From the NCBI GenBank assembly GCA_023014485.1, contig JAJOZX010003308.1, positions 432,501 through 496,500 of the forward strand: a DNA stretch of 64,000 bases, written 5' to 3'. The stretch comes from Bathynomus jamesi (taxonomy: Eukaryota; Arthropoda; Malacostraca; Isopoda; Cirolanidae). This document shows, piece by piece, positions 20,161 through 30,430 of this stretch. The notes under the pieces were generated by a model. That model had not been told where the DNA came from and ran no database searches. It saw only the letters and a program-made list of their open reading frames with translations. How positions within the stretch are numbered: the first letter of the stretch is position 1; each line of letters begins with the position of its first letter. The position numbers and the translations under genes were made by a program.

Positions 20161-20460
20161 ATAACAGAAAACACAAGAAAAAACAAATGCATAGATTTGG
20201 TGATCACAAACAACAGTAACCTAATACTTTAAAGAAAGCATTCTATTAAATACTTTTAGCCTATGTTCACGAATTAATACCGGTTTTAAAATAGATTCGA
20301 GACGAAGACCGTCTGGACTGATTTTATAGGAATGCAAGGATTCCAAGTTGATCACGAGAGAAGTTATGTAGTCATCTTCCATGCTGCAAAATCTCGTCGT
20401 TTGCCTGTCTGCTCAGAACACCGACAAGAGGTAAGATCGAATCCACATCAACACAAAATT

Positions 20461-21009
20461 TTAGTAGCTAAAATAACAGCCTGAGCATTGTTCATGTTCT
20501 AAATTATCTTTGATTCGTTTTGGTAAAATTGAGTAAACTGCAGCCTTTGTTTCCTGATCAGAAACTCTCCGTCTTTTTCTGGTATGGTGCAAGGTTTCGT
20601 TGCAACCATATTCACTGCTCGAGTCTACTTCACAGTCGTTGTCTTCTAATCTAGATTTACACTCTTCACTAATGCATTCAGTGGGTGAATAATCATCTTG
20701 GTTGATATTATTGACACCACAATCGAGAGGGCTCACTGGGGTAACGGACACTTCAGGTAATGGTGCGGGCGCTTGAGGTGGGTCGGGGACAATCTCCTCA
20801 GGTTGCCCTTGTGGCAGAGAAAATATTGTGTGGAGGTAATTATGTGCTGCTTCTAAGTAAACAAAACGGGCTTTATGTAACACAGTGGCAACTAATAATG
20901 ATTTATGCAAAGATGCACCAGCTCTTCTGGAACGTCTGGATGCAATTTTACCGAGCGATATATTTATCAACTTGTGTGCTTCAAACCCGTTTGGAACGTC
21001 AGATATCAT
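20461..21009 (-). CDS. IER2/IER5-like immediate-early response protein
   Basis: A 182-codon single-exon frame from ATG 21009 (MISDVPNGFEAHKLINISLG) to TAA 20461. An in-frame GTG pair lies just upstream but is not needed. Residues ~16-45 (ISLGKIASRRSRRAGASLHK, then SLLVATVLHKARFVYLEA) match the conserved N-terminal block of the vertebrate IER2/IER5 family in order and spacing: a short helix, an R-rich stretch, LHKSL and ARxxYL. A proline-rich then acidic middle follows (PDPPQAPAPLPEVSVTPVSP), and a basic HHTRKRRRVS nuclear-localisation-type motif, also typical of IER proteins. IER genes are intronless and induced rapidly by growth signals or stress; their products act in the nucleus on transcription and PP2A. 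That role is family knowledge and transfer is inference. It lies antisense in intron 1 of the receptor-like gene. Its promoter block is shared with a neighbouring unrelated gene, which suggests capture by a mobile cassette. Confidence 0.7.
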   Translation of the reverse strand: MISDVPNGFEAHKLINISLGKIASRRSRRAGASLHKSLLVATVLHKARFVYLEAAHNYLHTIFSLPQGQPEEIVPDPPQAPAPLPEVSVTPVSPLDCGVNNINQDDYSPTECISEECKSRLEDNDCEVDSSSEYGCNETLHHTRKRRRVSDQETKAAVYSILPKRIKDNLEHEQCSGCYFSY

Positions 21010-21099
21010 GTTCACCACCTAGGAATTGGTCAAGGCACAGAGGGCTAACTAACACGACTCTATCCTCTATTTCCAATCTTGTAATGAGTTAAAGTGAAA

Positions 21100-21215
21100 G
21101 TTTCGCCTGCCTTTATACAATGTCGTTCTGACGTCATTATCAAGCTCCACGCAGGGAATTTCCAGGTAGTAGCATGAATCACGCTGCTGTTCTTTCACCT
21201 GTGCACACACACACA
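21100..21215 (-). promoter_or_regulatory. Promoter of the IER-like gene: TATA, CRE and kB-like sites
   Basis: On the minus strand, upstream to downstream: E-box-like CAGGTG, the kB/Dorsal consensus GGAAATTCCC (21163-21154), a perfect palindromic CRE TGACGTCA (21136-21129) and TTGTATAAAG (21120-21111), about 100 bp before the ATG. This is the usual layout of an immediate-early promoter. The distal part (GCAGGGAAT...GTAGCATG...TTTCACCTGTGCACACAC) is shared with the FMKWYS gene, but the CRE and TATA are not. Confidence 0.6.
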
Positions 21216-21268
21216 CACACACATGCACACACACGCACACACGCACACACACACACACACACACACAA
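21199..21268. repeat. (CA)n tract with CG interruptions
   Basis: CA dinucleotides between the shared promoter block and the spacer module, in the same relative place as in the neighbouring cassette. Confidence 0.9.
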
Positions 21269-21562
21269 AGGAGAAAGTGAAACGCTAATTGAAACATGAT
21301 TTATTTAATAAACGAAATATTCAAGCTATATATATTTACAAACACGTGTAATAAATAAGTTAACAATAGACACATCAATGATTATATTCAAGACATATAT
21401 ATTTAAAAACATGTGTAATAAATAAGTGAACAAATGAAATTATGTTAACACAGAAATTCAATTGTTAACTTATTTATCACACGTGTTTGTAAATATATAT
21501 ATATATACACACCTTGAACATAATCTTTGATGTGTCTATTGTTAACTTATTTATTACACGTG
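21266..21562. repeat. Spacer module copy plus inverted segment
   Basis: The first ~175 bp repeat the spacer at 19926-20160. From ~21460 a part of it recurs inverted (ATTGTTAACTTATTTAT, CACGTGTTTGTAAATATATA), forming a fold-back that runs into the right arm. Confidence 0.75.
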
Positions 21563-22386
21563 TTTTCCCACTGTTATTCAATTGTGGTATTTATAATAAA
21601 ATAGGAATTAAGTGATTTATTGTGTAAAGAGCGTGTGTTTAAATTATTTATTTAATAAACAGATGAATCTTCTTAATTCCAACAATTAAAAGAAATTCTG
21701 TATTGATTAACTACCATCATATAAATATATTGTGGTATTTTGATTAATATATGGTTTTAAATATTGCTATCTGGCAACTCAGCCTGAATACATGGCGCTA
21801 TCTGGCAACTCAGCCGGATTAGAGGTCTATAAAAGAGTGAGAAGCTGATGACGGAGTCATTCAAGCTCGGCTCCCAGCCGAGCAAGGACCTCTGGTCCTT
21901 TCTCTTTCTGGCCCTTTGGGAAAACCCCTTAGAGGCCTCTTAGGTTAGGTAAACGAAAATAGCTTGTGGGAGAACTCCGCCTCCAAGTTGCATGCCCTTG
22001 CAATCAAAGGCCGATTCTCTCTCTCTCTCTCTCTCTCTCTACCCCTTCAGGTGTACCCCTCCCCCCTTGGCTCCTTCTAAGCCAACTGGCTGATTAGGAG
22101 CCTATAAGACAACGCCTACTCGGCTGAAATCTTAATATGCACTTGGCTCCTGCCAGGTGAACACCTCTCCTCCTTTCTCTCCTTTCTCTTGGGGGATAAC
22201 GCAGCTTCCAAGTTTCCTTGTTGCACCTGCATCATCCCCCCCCCCTTTTGCAGGGATTTTTTTGCGACACCCCCCATTCGCAACACCCCACCCCCCTTTG
22301 CAACATGTTGCATAACACCCCACCCCTTTGCAACGTTGCAGCATTACGTAATAAATTGCAACATTCCTCCACTCTAACCTTTTTCG
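21563..22386. repeat. Right ~830 bp inverted arm of the gene-cassette block
   Basis: Inverted counterpart of 8904-9741. It contains GGTCTATAAAAGAGTGAGAA on the plus strand, a TATA-like start pointing away from the block, a (CT)n tract at 22017-22040 and C-rich TTGCAACA stretches. Beyond the alignable arm, CATACGCCTATGG (22600-22612) matches the complement of CCATAGGCGTAT at 8633-8644, a possible outer terminus. Confidence 0.75.
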
Positions 22387-22649
22387 GCTGTACTACTAGT
22401 CCTCAACTTACGTTTTACTGTAATTATTAACTACAAGTATAGTAGCAAGTAATTAATTCACCTCAAGAAGTAAAAATACAAAACAAAGGAATGTCAGGAA
22501 AAATCTGACCTGAAAATTTCAGTATTTGCCCTGAAAATGCTCAATTCTCTAGACCTGGGGGGGGGGGGGGGGGCTGCGCCTTACCCCAGACACCCTGCCT
22601 CATACGCCTATGGGTAAAGCTCGCGACTCCTGCCCGCCTCAAAATTCTG

Positions 22650-22978
22650 GTGTGGAGAATTTTGTGTCATACAAAACTCGCGCATGCAGATACGTGTCAT
22701 TCCATATCACTATACCTTGGTTATCTTAGTTTTGCTTCAGCCCAAATTGTTCATTCTAACGAAGGTTATGCTTGTTGCTCCACCTTAGATCCATAGCTTA
22801 AAGTGGAATCCGAACTACGACCCACCACTAGGCTACCCAGGGTACCCATTTATCTACAATCAATTTTATTGTATGGAAGGATGAACTGTTGAGTTTGCTG
22901 CGCGCAGACTGCCGTCACCGGGTATCGAACCCGGGGCTGGTAGATTCGTAGTCAACAATGCTAACTACAATACCACAA

Positions 22979-22985
<7 letters not shown>
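22650..22985 (-). repeat. tRNA-derived SINE
   Basis: On the minus strand the head reads GTGGTATTGTAGTTAGCATT (A-box-like) and then GGGTTCGATACCCGG (B-box GGTTCGATACC at the usual spacing). It is not a functional tRNA, because the acceptor stem does not pair and the sequence runs into an unrelated body. A (TA)n tract abuts the 5' end (22981-23005). The 3' boundary is approximate. Confidence 0.65.
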
Positions 22986-23007
<22 letters not shown>

Positions 23008-23011
<4 letters not shown>

Positions 23012-23350
23012 AGTCGCGCACCATAGGCTAAATTTAATCAGATTTACGGGGTTTACGAGTTGAAATGGTTTATAAATGATGTTTAATTACAATATACGTT
23101 CGATATGGTGGCCTTTCCTGAGCAATGCGGTGTTCAAGCTTTCTTTTCCATAACTCTTGAACGTCTTTTAACACTGTTCGTGTGATGGACTCGCACGCAT
23201 GAATGATAGAATTTTTACGGCGTAAACAATCGTTTTCACGTGTCCTCAGAAGTAAAAATAGTACGTACAGTTAATCAAAAGGCTATCTTAAAATAATTAA
23301 ATTAAATAAAGCTATATTAGCCTATGGTGCGCAACTTTTGAGACACCCTG
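23008..23350 (-). mobile_element. Truncated mariner-type element with transposase tail
   Basis: The right end reads GGTGCGCAACTTTTGAGACA then CCCTG before TA; the left end retains CGCGCACCATAGGCTAA. On the minus strand a frame ending at 23070 reads IHACESITRTVLKDVQELWK, then HRIAQERPPYRTYIV and a stop, the kind of C-terminus found in DD41D-type transposases. Most of the gene is deleted. Confidence 0.65.
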
Positions 23351-23525
23351 TATGTATATATAATTTTTATTAAAAGGTGCACAAAATAATGGCTCCATTA
23401 CATTTTCTGTATAAAAAAATTATTGTTGAATATACTTTGTGGTTTATTTGTCACTGAAATAATTTTATATTGAAAACATTTGTAATATTGCAGTGAATCA
23501 TGATAATTCATTTCTTCTGTTTCAG

Positions 23526-23886
23526 ACTGGAACTCTTTGAAAATTGGGACGTATCATCATCAATGGAATACGTCTCGACTTCTTATTATTGACTTCTTCT
23601 TCCCCGTCAATTGGGGAAATGCAACCAGTGACGATGTTCTGAAAATAAAATGCGATTACGTGATGTCCAACGAGGATTCAGCCACCGAAATTTTGTCCCT
23701 CCAAACGAGGCGGTTGCGTTTGGGTTGGAACAAACTAAATTTGACTCTTAATGACGCGACATCGATTCTCAAAAATAGAAGACTTCGAAGGAAGAGTTCT
23801 TCAGCGTCGACTACTGAACGTGACCAAAGGAGAAAACGTGACAATCACCGTGCAGAAATTATTGTCCTTCGTTAATTGCTACTATG
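23526..23886 (+). CDS. Receptor-like protein, exon 2 (ectodomain)
   Basis: Acceptor TTCTGTTTCAG, donor GTTTGT. Entered in phase 1 it reads NWNSLKIGTYHHQWNTSRLL, then FFPVNWGNATSDDVLKIKCD and GWNKLNLTLNDATSILK. It then must shift by one base at the A5 run near 23774-23778 to continue as IEDFEGRVLQRR and LLNVTKGENVTITVQ to VNCYY. Removing one A gives the phase (1) required by exon 3. NATS, NLT, NVT and NVT are glycosylation sites. No domain family is recognised. The shift is either an assembly homopolymer error or a real lesion. Confidence 0.7.
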
Positions 23887-23995
23887 GTTTGTTTCGGACT
23901 TTGGTTGTTAAAGAAAGTTTTAAAACAAAGTTTGAGTTATAAAAATAGAATGAAACTTTTGTTTTACTTTTAGAGACATTTTCTTTTATTGGATT

Positions 23996-24395
23996 ACTAG
24001 CAGGTTACTCGGCGTTGCCCGGGTAACCTAAAACCCGCCCTTCGTGCGGGTTCCAAAATATCCCAGCTGAAGGTCGAATATTTTCTCTTTAACCAAACTA
24101 TTACGACTTAACCTAACCAATCGTCAAGGGCGTACAATTAACCTAAAAAAATAAATAAAAAAATAATTTTTTTTATATTTATTTTAGGTTAATTGCACGG
24201 CATCGACGATTGGTTAGGTTAAGTCGTGCTATTTTCGTTAAATTTTAAATAAATAAATAAATTTTAAATAAATAAATAGCACCATTAGATTCCTTGTAAA
24301 AAACTGGTTATTATGAAGTTATTTTAAAATTTGTAAGTTCAACCGTTTGGTTTTCTATAGCGAACAACTAAACAAATAAACAAACTTCCTCTTTT
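23996..24395. repeat. Dispersed repeat starting ACTAGCAGGTTACTCGGCGT
   Basis: Begins near the GCGTTGCCCGGG word seen in many arthropod dispersed repeats and ends at a (TA)-rich tract. It contains the fold-back hairpin core (GACTTAACCTAACCAATCGT, then its diverged complement near 24205-24230). It lies in intron 2. Confidence 0.45.
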
Positions 24396-24498
24396 ATATA
24401 TATAAAAAAAAAATATATAAAAATAAAAAAAATATATATAATAATATATATATATATATATAAAAAAAAATATATATATATAAAAAAATATATATAAA

Positions 24499-24584
<86 letters not shown>

Positions 24585-24600
24585 AGAAGAAGAAGAAGAT
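24395..24600. repeat. (TA)n/(A)n, (GA)n and (AAG)n microsatellites
   Basis: Long impure TA tract, then ~20 GA units, then AAG triplets. Confidence 0.95.
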
Positions 24601-24744
24601 AAATTTTGATTAATTAAAAGAGGGAGAATATTGATTAGTTTGGGAAAATGTTAATTGTTTACGTGAATATTTATTTCATATTAAATGTTTAATTAAGCGA
24701 ATATTTAAAATTAACCTTTTTATTATTTGGAAAAACATTTTCAG

Positions 24745-25026
24745 ATTCGAGAGATTACATCATTGAAGGAGCTTTCGACAACTTCTCTATTCCTTCAACA
24801 TTCAAAGAAAATCATTTGAGGATCTTGTTTAAGTCATTGTCAGACGAGGAGAAACTATAGAGTTAATATAACTCTCGGCTCAAGATCTCTCGTCCTATGC
24901 CAAAATGGGTCGTCTAATGTTTATCCAAATGAAGATTGCGTCCAAACTTTCGGTCTTGACGATACTATTTCATCTTCGAGAAAATATTACTTTCTTAATC
25001 TGAATGTTTCAATGTTTGCCGAAAAG
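24745..25026 (+). CDS. Receptor-like protein, exon 3 (ectodomain)
   Basis: Acceptor CATTTTCAG, donor GTAAAT. It reads SRDYIIEGAFDNFSIPST, then ILFKSLSDEE. The frame would stop at TAG 24858 unless one A is removed from the AAA run at 24852-24854, after which it continues NYRVNITLGSRSLVLCQNGS, NVYPNEDCVQTFGLD and YYFLNLNVSMFAEK to a phase-0 donor. It has two cysteines and further NxS/T sites. As in exon 2, the lesion is one extra A. Confidence 0.65.
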
Positions 25027-25225
25027 GTAAATTGAGGGTAATTTTTGCACTTCTAAAGGAAGCCATTTAACCTTTATTAATGGCATTAATAAAGGTTCAT
25101 TAAAATGTGGTGCCCAAAAATATTTTAATATAAGACCTAAAGATGTCTTTTTGTAAAAAAATATTTTGTCAAAAAAAGTTAGTTAAGAAAAGTAAAAAAT
25201 TGAATTTTTTTTATACGTTAAAATA

Positions 25226-25249
25226 TATATATATATATATATATATATA
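25226..25249. repeat. (TA)n microsatellite
   Basis: Twelve TA units in intron 3. Confidence 0.9.
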
Positions 25250-25417
25250 AGTGGACGCTCAATGTCCCAGTTGAGGTTTAAGTTTTGTTTTTTTGGCTAA
25301 AAATACAATAGTTACCCCTTTTGCTTTGATTTATTCAATCTGACGTGAATGCAACGAGTCTTTTACTTATATAGAGGTTCTGAATGTAATGGGACTAGGC
25401 TTGCTTTAAACCCTAGA

Positions 25418-25631
25418 TCCATGTCCCAAAGCTGGATCCTGTCTGCTTTGCAGATAGCTGGTGAGGGAAGCTATATTTATGGGACCTCTTTGCGAGAGAC
25501 CCGTTGCCCACGTCGGGCTAGCATCATGAAAAAGAAAAACTATGGTATTTGTCATTTACCATTACTTATTCGGACTATAGTGGATTTAATTTTCCCAGAA
25601 GAGTTCCTTGTTCCATGCACGGTCTGTGTTT

Positions 25632-25700
<69 letters not shown>
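25418..25700. repeat. Single arm of the 7164-7592 fold-back, with microsatellite tail
   Basis: CCCAAAGCTGGATCCTGTCT through ATGCACGGTCTGTG matches the right arm at 7385-7592, and the copy again ends in (TA)n followed by (TG)n (25634-25700). Confidence 0.85.
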
Positions 25701-25707
<7 letters not shown>

Positions 25708-26051
25708 TTCTTAGGTACCTTACGTTATCGCGACAATGTTCAGGATAAACATGGAACTCATCTGGACACGAACATGCGTTTAGCGACATTAACGGTGTTG
25801 CCATAATTTCACTTATTTTAAGGGAAATCACGAAATATCACGAAAACGGAATATAATGAAGGGTAGGCTAGGTTAGGTTAGGTTATTTAGAGTAGGCTAA
25901 ATGTCGTGGCTTTGGAAGGTAGTCAAACGCGCGCGCGCGTGTGTGTGTGTGTTCCTTTCAATAAAGAAAATTGCGGATGCTTTTGTTTTAATGGAAATTG
26001 AAGGCGTTAAAAGACGGTTAAATTTAACGTGTTTTCTTTGCCTTTTTACAG

Positions 26052-26205
26052 AAATATCGAATCTTTGGCCAATATTCCTTTATCGAAATTAAATTTCACG
26101 TTTCGGGATCAAAGAGGTTCTGGGTGAGAACTCAGGACCAGTTGCCAGTTGAAGTATTTTACGAGGACGTCTTCCCGTCACAACGATCTCAACAAGACAA
26201 CGAAG
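26052..26205 (+). CDS. Receptor-like protein, exon 4 (ectodomain)
   Basis: Acceptor GCCTTTTTACAG, donor GTAAGT. Phase 0 in, phase 1 out, no lesion. It reads KYRIFGQYSFIEIKFHVSGS, then KRFWVRTQDQLPVEVFYEDV. It is beta-strand-like in pattern (alternating hydrophobic residues) with no cysteine. Confidence 0.75.
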
Positions 26206-26361
26206 GTAAGTGCATACATACAAACAATATTGTGAAATGTCAGCAAATTGTCTGTTGAAAATAAGTTCCGCCAAATTGGTTCCTCTTTTTTTGAAATTGA
26301 AATTAATTAAGATTCCATTTTGGAAAATCTTGAAACCAAATTAAGTGTTTCCTTCATTCAG

Positions 26362-26427
26362 ATAATGACGAAGACCTTCTGTGGGGTAGCACTAATGGAA
26401 CACCTCTTTTCGATAAGTTTTTAAAAG
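26362..26427 (+). CDS. Receptor-like protein, exon 5 (juxtamembrane)
   Basis: Acceptor CCTTCATTCAG, donor GTATTA. Phase 1 in and out. It encodes DNDEDLLWGSTNGTPLFDKF, an acidic stalk with one NGT site directly before the membrane exon. Intron 5 that follows is 33 kb. Confidence 0.7.
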
Positions 26428-26506
26428 GTATTACGCACACACGCGCACACATACAATATCATCATTAATACTCCTCTTCAGCACTTTAAGGATCATAACA
26501 TTCAAT

Positions 26507-27069
26507 GGTGCTACTTTAGTGTGCAGTCTACAAATTCTGCCGCGGTCTACAAATTCTGCCGCGCTCTACTTTTTTCAAAGTGCAGTCTACAGGTTTTTTC
26601 GTTAAATTTGTGCCTGCTCACGCATTCTGCCGCTCTTTTTTTTCGCTAAATGACTCACTCACATGACTTAGACCCTATTTGACCTTGAAATTCAAAATGA
26701 TTGTTTAACATCAGTAGCTTGAGAAATTTGAAGCAGTAAAGTTGTAAACAATTCAATTGCCGGTGCTACTATAGTATGCGGTCTACCTACGATTGGTTAG
26801 GTTTAGTCAAGATATTTTCGTTAAAACTAACGAAAATATCATGACTAAACCTAACCAATCGTCAAGGGCGACTGACATTGGGATGTAAACAAGCAATTAG
26901 TAAACAAGCTAAGAAGGTATACTTACATTTAAACTTTTAACTTTTCAATAAATTTTTTTCAAGTAAGATTGTCATTTCAACCTTCTTTAACTACATTTAA
27001 AAAACAAATTGGTGTAGACCGCATACTAAAGTGTGAATTTGTCTGTAGACCGCATACTAAAGGAGCACC
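26507..27069. mobile_element. hAT-type MITE, GGTGCTACT family copy A
   Basis: Starts GGTGCTACTTTAGTGTGCAG, ends CCGCATACTAAAGGAGCACC. Perfect 8 bp target duplication CATTCAAT (26499-26506, 27070-27077). It contains a second internal terminus-like copy (26761) and a CTTAACCTAACCAATCG hairpin core. No coding content. Confidence 0.9.
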
Positions 27070-27143
27070 CATTCAATTTATTAAGAGTTATTTTCTTTCT
27101 GAACTTATAACTGAAGTTGTGTTTCTTCACTAATAAATAATAA

Positions 27144-27347
27144 GGATCACCTGAAGATCAGGGCCCCCATGTATTCTTCTTTTTTGCTTTACAGTACCAA
27201 GTATAATAAATTAAATTGAATGCCCGGTTAGGTCAACTGTACGCACTTGACGATTGATTGGTTAGGTTAAGTCGTGATATTTTCGTTAGTTTTAACGAAT
27301 ATATCATTTGGTAATTGAGGCTTGGGGCCCTGATCTTCAGGTGATCC
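27144..27347. mobile_element. MITE with GGATCACCTGAAGATCAGGG ends
   Basis: Ends GGATCACCTGAAGATCAGGG and CCCTGATCTTCAGGTGATCC are perfect inverted repeats flanked by AATAAT-rich DNA. The same termini, slightly diverged, occur within each unit of the 439 bp array that follows. Confidence 0.75.
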
Positions 27348-28763
27348 TAATAATGATTTATAAGTGTGACTTTCTTATTAATTCAACCTTTACATACTTT
27401 AAATTTTTTTAAATTATTTACTGTTTACTTACCTTCATTAACCCTATAGAATGTGTACAGTGTGGAACCGCACACATAACTGCGTGTCGGTCTACATAAC
27501 CTTATAATGAATATTACATTTATAGGTTAAATTAAACAATTTATTGTTACTAAACAATAATAAAAATTGGATCACCTGAAAATCAGGGCCACCAGCCTTC
27601 TTTAGTTAGCCTTATAAGCTAACTAACGAAAATATCACGACTTAACCTAACCAATCGTCAAGGATGTACAGTTGACCTAACGATTGGTTAGGTTAAGTCG
27701 TGATATTTTCGTTAGTTAGCCTTATAAGGCTAACTAACGAAGGCTGGGGGCCCTAATCTTCAGGTGATTCTGAAAATTAACTCTCGTACAATAAAAGACA
27801 TAATTCCTAGAAAAACAATTGTACTTTGTAATAGGCCACGCTGAATTTCTAGAGTTAAACTCGTTTAGAACTTGCATTAACCCTATAGAATGTGTACAGT
27901 GTGGAACCGCACACATAACTGCGTGTCGGTCTACATAACCTTATAATGAATATTACATTTATAGGTTAAATTAAACAATTTATTGTTACTAAACAATAAT
28001 AAAAATTGGATCATCTGAAAATCAGGGCCACCAGCCTTCTTTAGTTAGCCTTATAAGCTAACTAACGAAAATATCACGACTTAACCTAACCAATCGTCAA
28101 GGATGTACAGTAGGGTGGATCGATTTTACATTTGTTTTGATTTCCATATTCTAATAGAGACAAAAACTTGCGCATGCATGAGAAAATAGCCTCTGCAAAA
28201 TCTTAGCTTAATAGGTAATCATCTTCTGCCCCCGGCACTGCGATGAAAATCATATTTTAGTAGTCAAAAACTTATTTTTCTTATAATTTTTAAAATATTT
28301 CAATATGCATCAAAATTATTCCTAATAACTATAAAGTCGATGAAAAAGACCTCATATGATCGTTTTTCCAAGCGCGTTGTCCTACGTTAATATCTTTTGT
28401 CCCCGGCAACAACGTCAAATGTTGAAAAAATAGGTAATTTATATACATATTTTCAGATAGGCTCTTTGTCTTAAATAATGCATTTATATATTTCCCATAG
28501 CATTTATATCGTTGCTTAGGCATGAAATAAACACACACGCAAAATTTTATGACTCTAGAGTAATATCTTCTGTCCCGAGAAAAGTCTAAATGTGGATTAT
28601 AATTACGTTAATGCGATGTTATAAGTACGATAAGTACTAAGTACAGCTCCTCGCTTGCTAATTTTATAAAATTAGCAACCCAGAACTCACCACGAGGAGG
28701 TGGCTGTACGTCGAGTTCCACCCTATCCAGCCCCAACCACCCTTCCTTTGGCTGCATGTCGAT

Positions 28764-29809
28764 TTACATACGGTAATCTTTCTTAGAATCAAATCGTGGA
28801 ATTTTTGTTCGGGAGTGAAGACGGGAGCGGATGAATCCGTCCCTCTCTTCTATTCCACTTAAACTGGCAGAGGCTTCGGTTACTAATTTGATGAGTCTCT
28901 CGACCGCTTGAGTATGACAAGGGAATAGTGGGATCAGTCCATCAGGCTGGTCTCCCGTCTCAACAAACTCTTTTATTCGGGTATCAGGTATTGTTTTTGT
29001 AACGGGGGGTTCGGTCACCTCAGCCGTTTGCCAGTTGATCATTTCGTAATAGTTTTGACTATCGTAGAGCAGCTCAGGCATGGCGAAGGCTCGAATTTCC
29101 CCCGGTGATTGTTTTGATCGTGCTTTTAATATTCTTCTCCATCCCAATTCTCTTATGTGTTGCTCATCGGCATGTAGCATGGAGATCAAATATTTTCTGG
29201 GTGAGCAAAGAAAGAATTTCTACGGAGGACTTTGTTGGCGATTGTCTTAGATCTTTGAGGCATGGTCTGAGAGAGACGCATCATTTCGAAAAAATGTTTT
29301 GCGCCCTCAGAAACTGGAGTTTTCTTTATCTTAAACCAAATTGGTGCGTAAACTGTCATAATGAATCGCACAATTTGGTTGAAGGTGCTGGAGGGTTCAC
29401 TGGTTGAAACATAGAGGCGCAGAAATCTATTTGCTGTTGTCAGCCACCTGGAATGCGCCATCTTACCTGGATTTCGAGCCGCGAGAGCTGAAGAGCAGCT
29501 ACCGCTCGACACTGCTCTGTAGATGCCCAACAAATATTTTTGGTCAGTGCTCAACTCGGCATCATCTATGTCAATGTCGGGAGATGGAATGGCATCGAAT
29601 TCTGTAATTGGAAGTTTTTCGCAGTCGTTCAGTTGTTTTCCAACTGGTCCAGTAAAGCCCATTGGCCCAGTTGTTTTGCCGTCCAAGTCTTGAATAAGGT
29701 GTCGCAGTGATAATTCATTACCGTGTAATAGGCATATGATCCACTGAACTGGCCTTTGTAGTTTCATTTCAATCATACGAATGGTTCCACCCTTTCGACC
29801 CGTGTTCAC
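28764..29809 (-). pseudogene. Transposase of the TAGGGTG-end family, frame-broken
   Basis: The minus-strand frame 29809-29186 begins MNTGRKGGTIRMIEMKLQRP and includes WIICLLHGNELSLRHLIQDL, then PGKMAHSRWLTTANRFLRLY and VYAPIWFKIK, ending FFAHPENI. The next frame (29189-28764) resumes ISMLHADEQHIRELGWRRIL and later YYEMINWQTAEVTEPP. One missing T near 29188 explains the break. The N-terminus before NTGRKGG is lost. RW and WF blocks correspond to those of the 10961-11683 protein. With the 8 bp duplication this supports a hAT-like cut-and-paste enzyme, though I cannot assign a named family. It would have mobilised the surrounding element and its MITE. Confidence 0.7.
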
Positions 29810-29843
29810 TCACCAGAGATGACCTTTAAACCCTAGCCTAGAG

Positions 29844-30430
29844 TAGGGTGGATCGATTTTACATTTTTTCGAGTTCCATATTCTAATAGAGACAAAAACT
29901 TGCGCATGCATGAGAAAATAGCCTCTGCAAATTCTTAGCTTAATAGGTAATCATCTTCTGCCCCCGGCAGAGCGATGAAAATCATATTTTAGTAGTCAAA
30001 AACGTATTTTTAAACCCTAGCCTAGAGTTATAAAATTTTGCGTGTGTTATTTCATGCCTAAGCAACGATATAAATGCTATGGGAAATATATAAATGCATT
30101 ATTTAAGACAAAGAGCCGATCTGAAAATATGTATATTATACATATTTTCAGATCGGCTCTTTGTCTTAAATAATGCATTTATATATTTCCCATAACATTT
30201 ATATCGTTGCTTAGGCATGAAATGACACACACGCAAAATTTTATGACTCTAGGCTAGGGTTTAAAAATACGTTTTGACTACTAAAATATGATTTTCATCG
30301 CTCTGCCGGGGACAGAAGATGATTACCTATTAAGCTAAGATTTTGCAGAGGCTATTTTCTCATGCATGCGCAAGTTTTTGTCTCTATTAGAATATGGAAA
30401 TCGAAAAAAATGTAAAATCGATCCACCCTA
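29844..30430. mobile_element. MITE nested inside its parent-type transposon
   Basis: Ends TAGGGTGGATCGATTTTACA and TGTAAAATCGATCCACCCTA. 8 bp duplication GCCTAGAG (29836-29843, 30431-30438). The centre is a ~120 bp-arm perfect hairpin (30025-30250). It shares termini and subterminal arms with the enclosing element, so it is an internally deleted derivative that inserted into a full-length relative. Confidence 0.9.

Noticed and set aside
17914..21018. Endogenous DNA virus genome
   Set aside because: Packing and repeats are suggestive, but no polymerase, integrase, helicase or capsid signature is visible, so a viral origin cannot be claimed.
22905..22985. Possible tRNA gene on the minus strand
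   Set aside because: A and B boxes are present, but the acceptor stem does not pair and the sequence continues into a SINE-like body.
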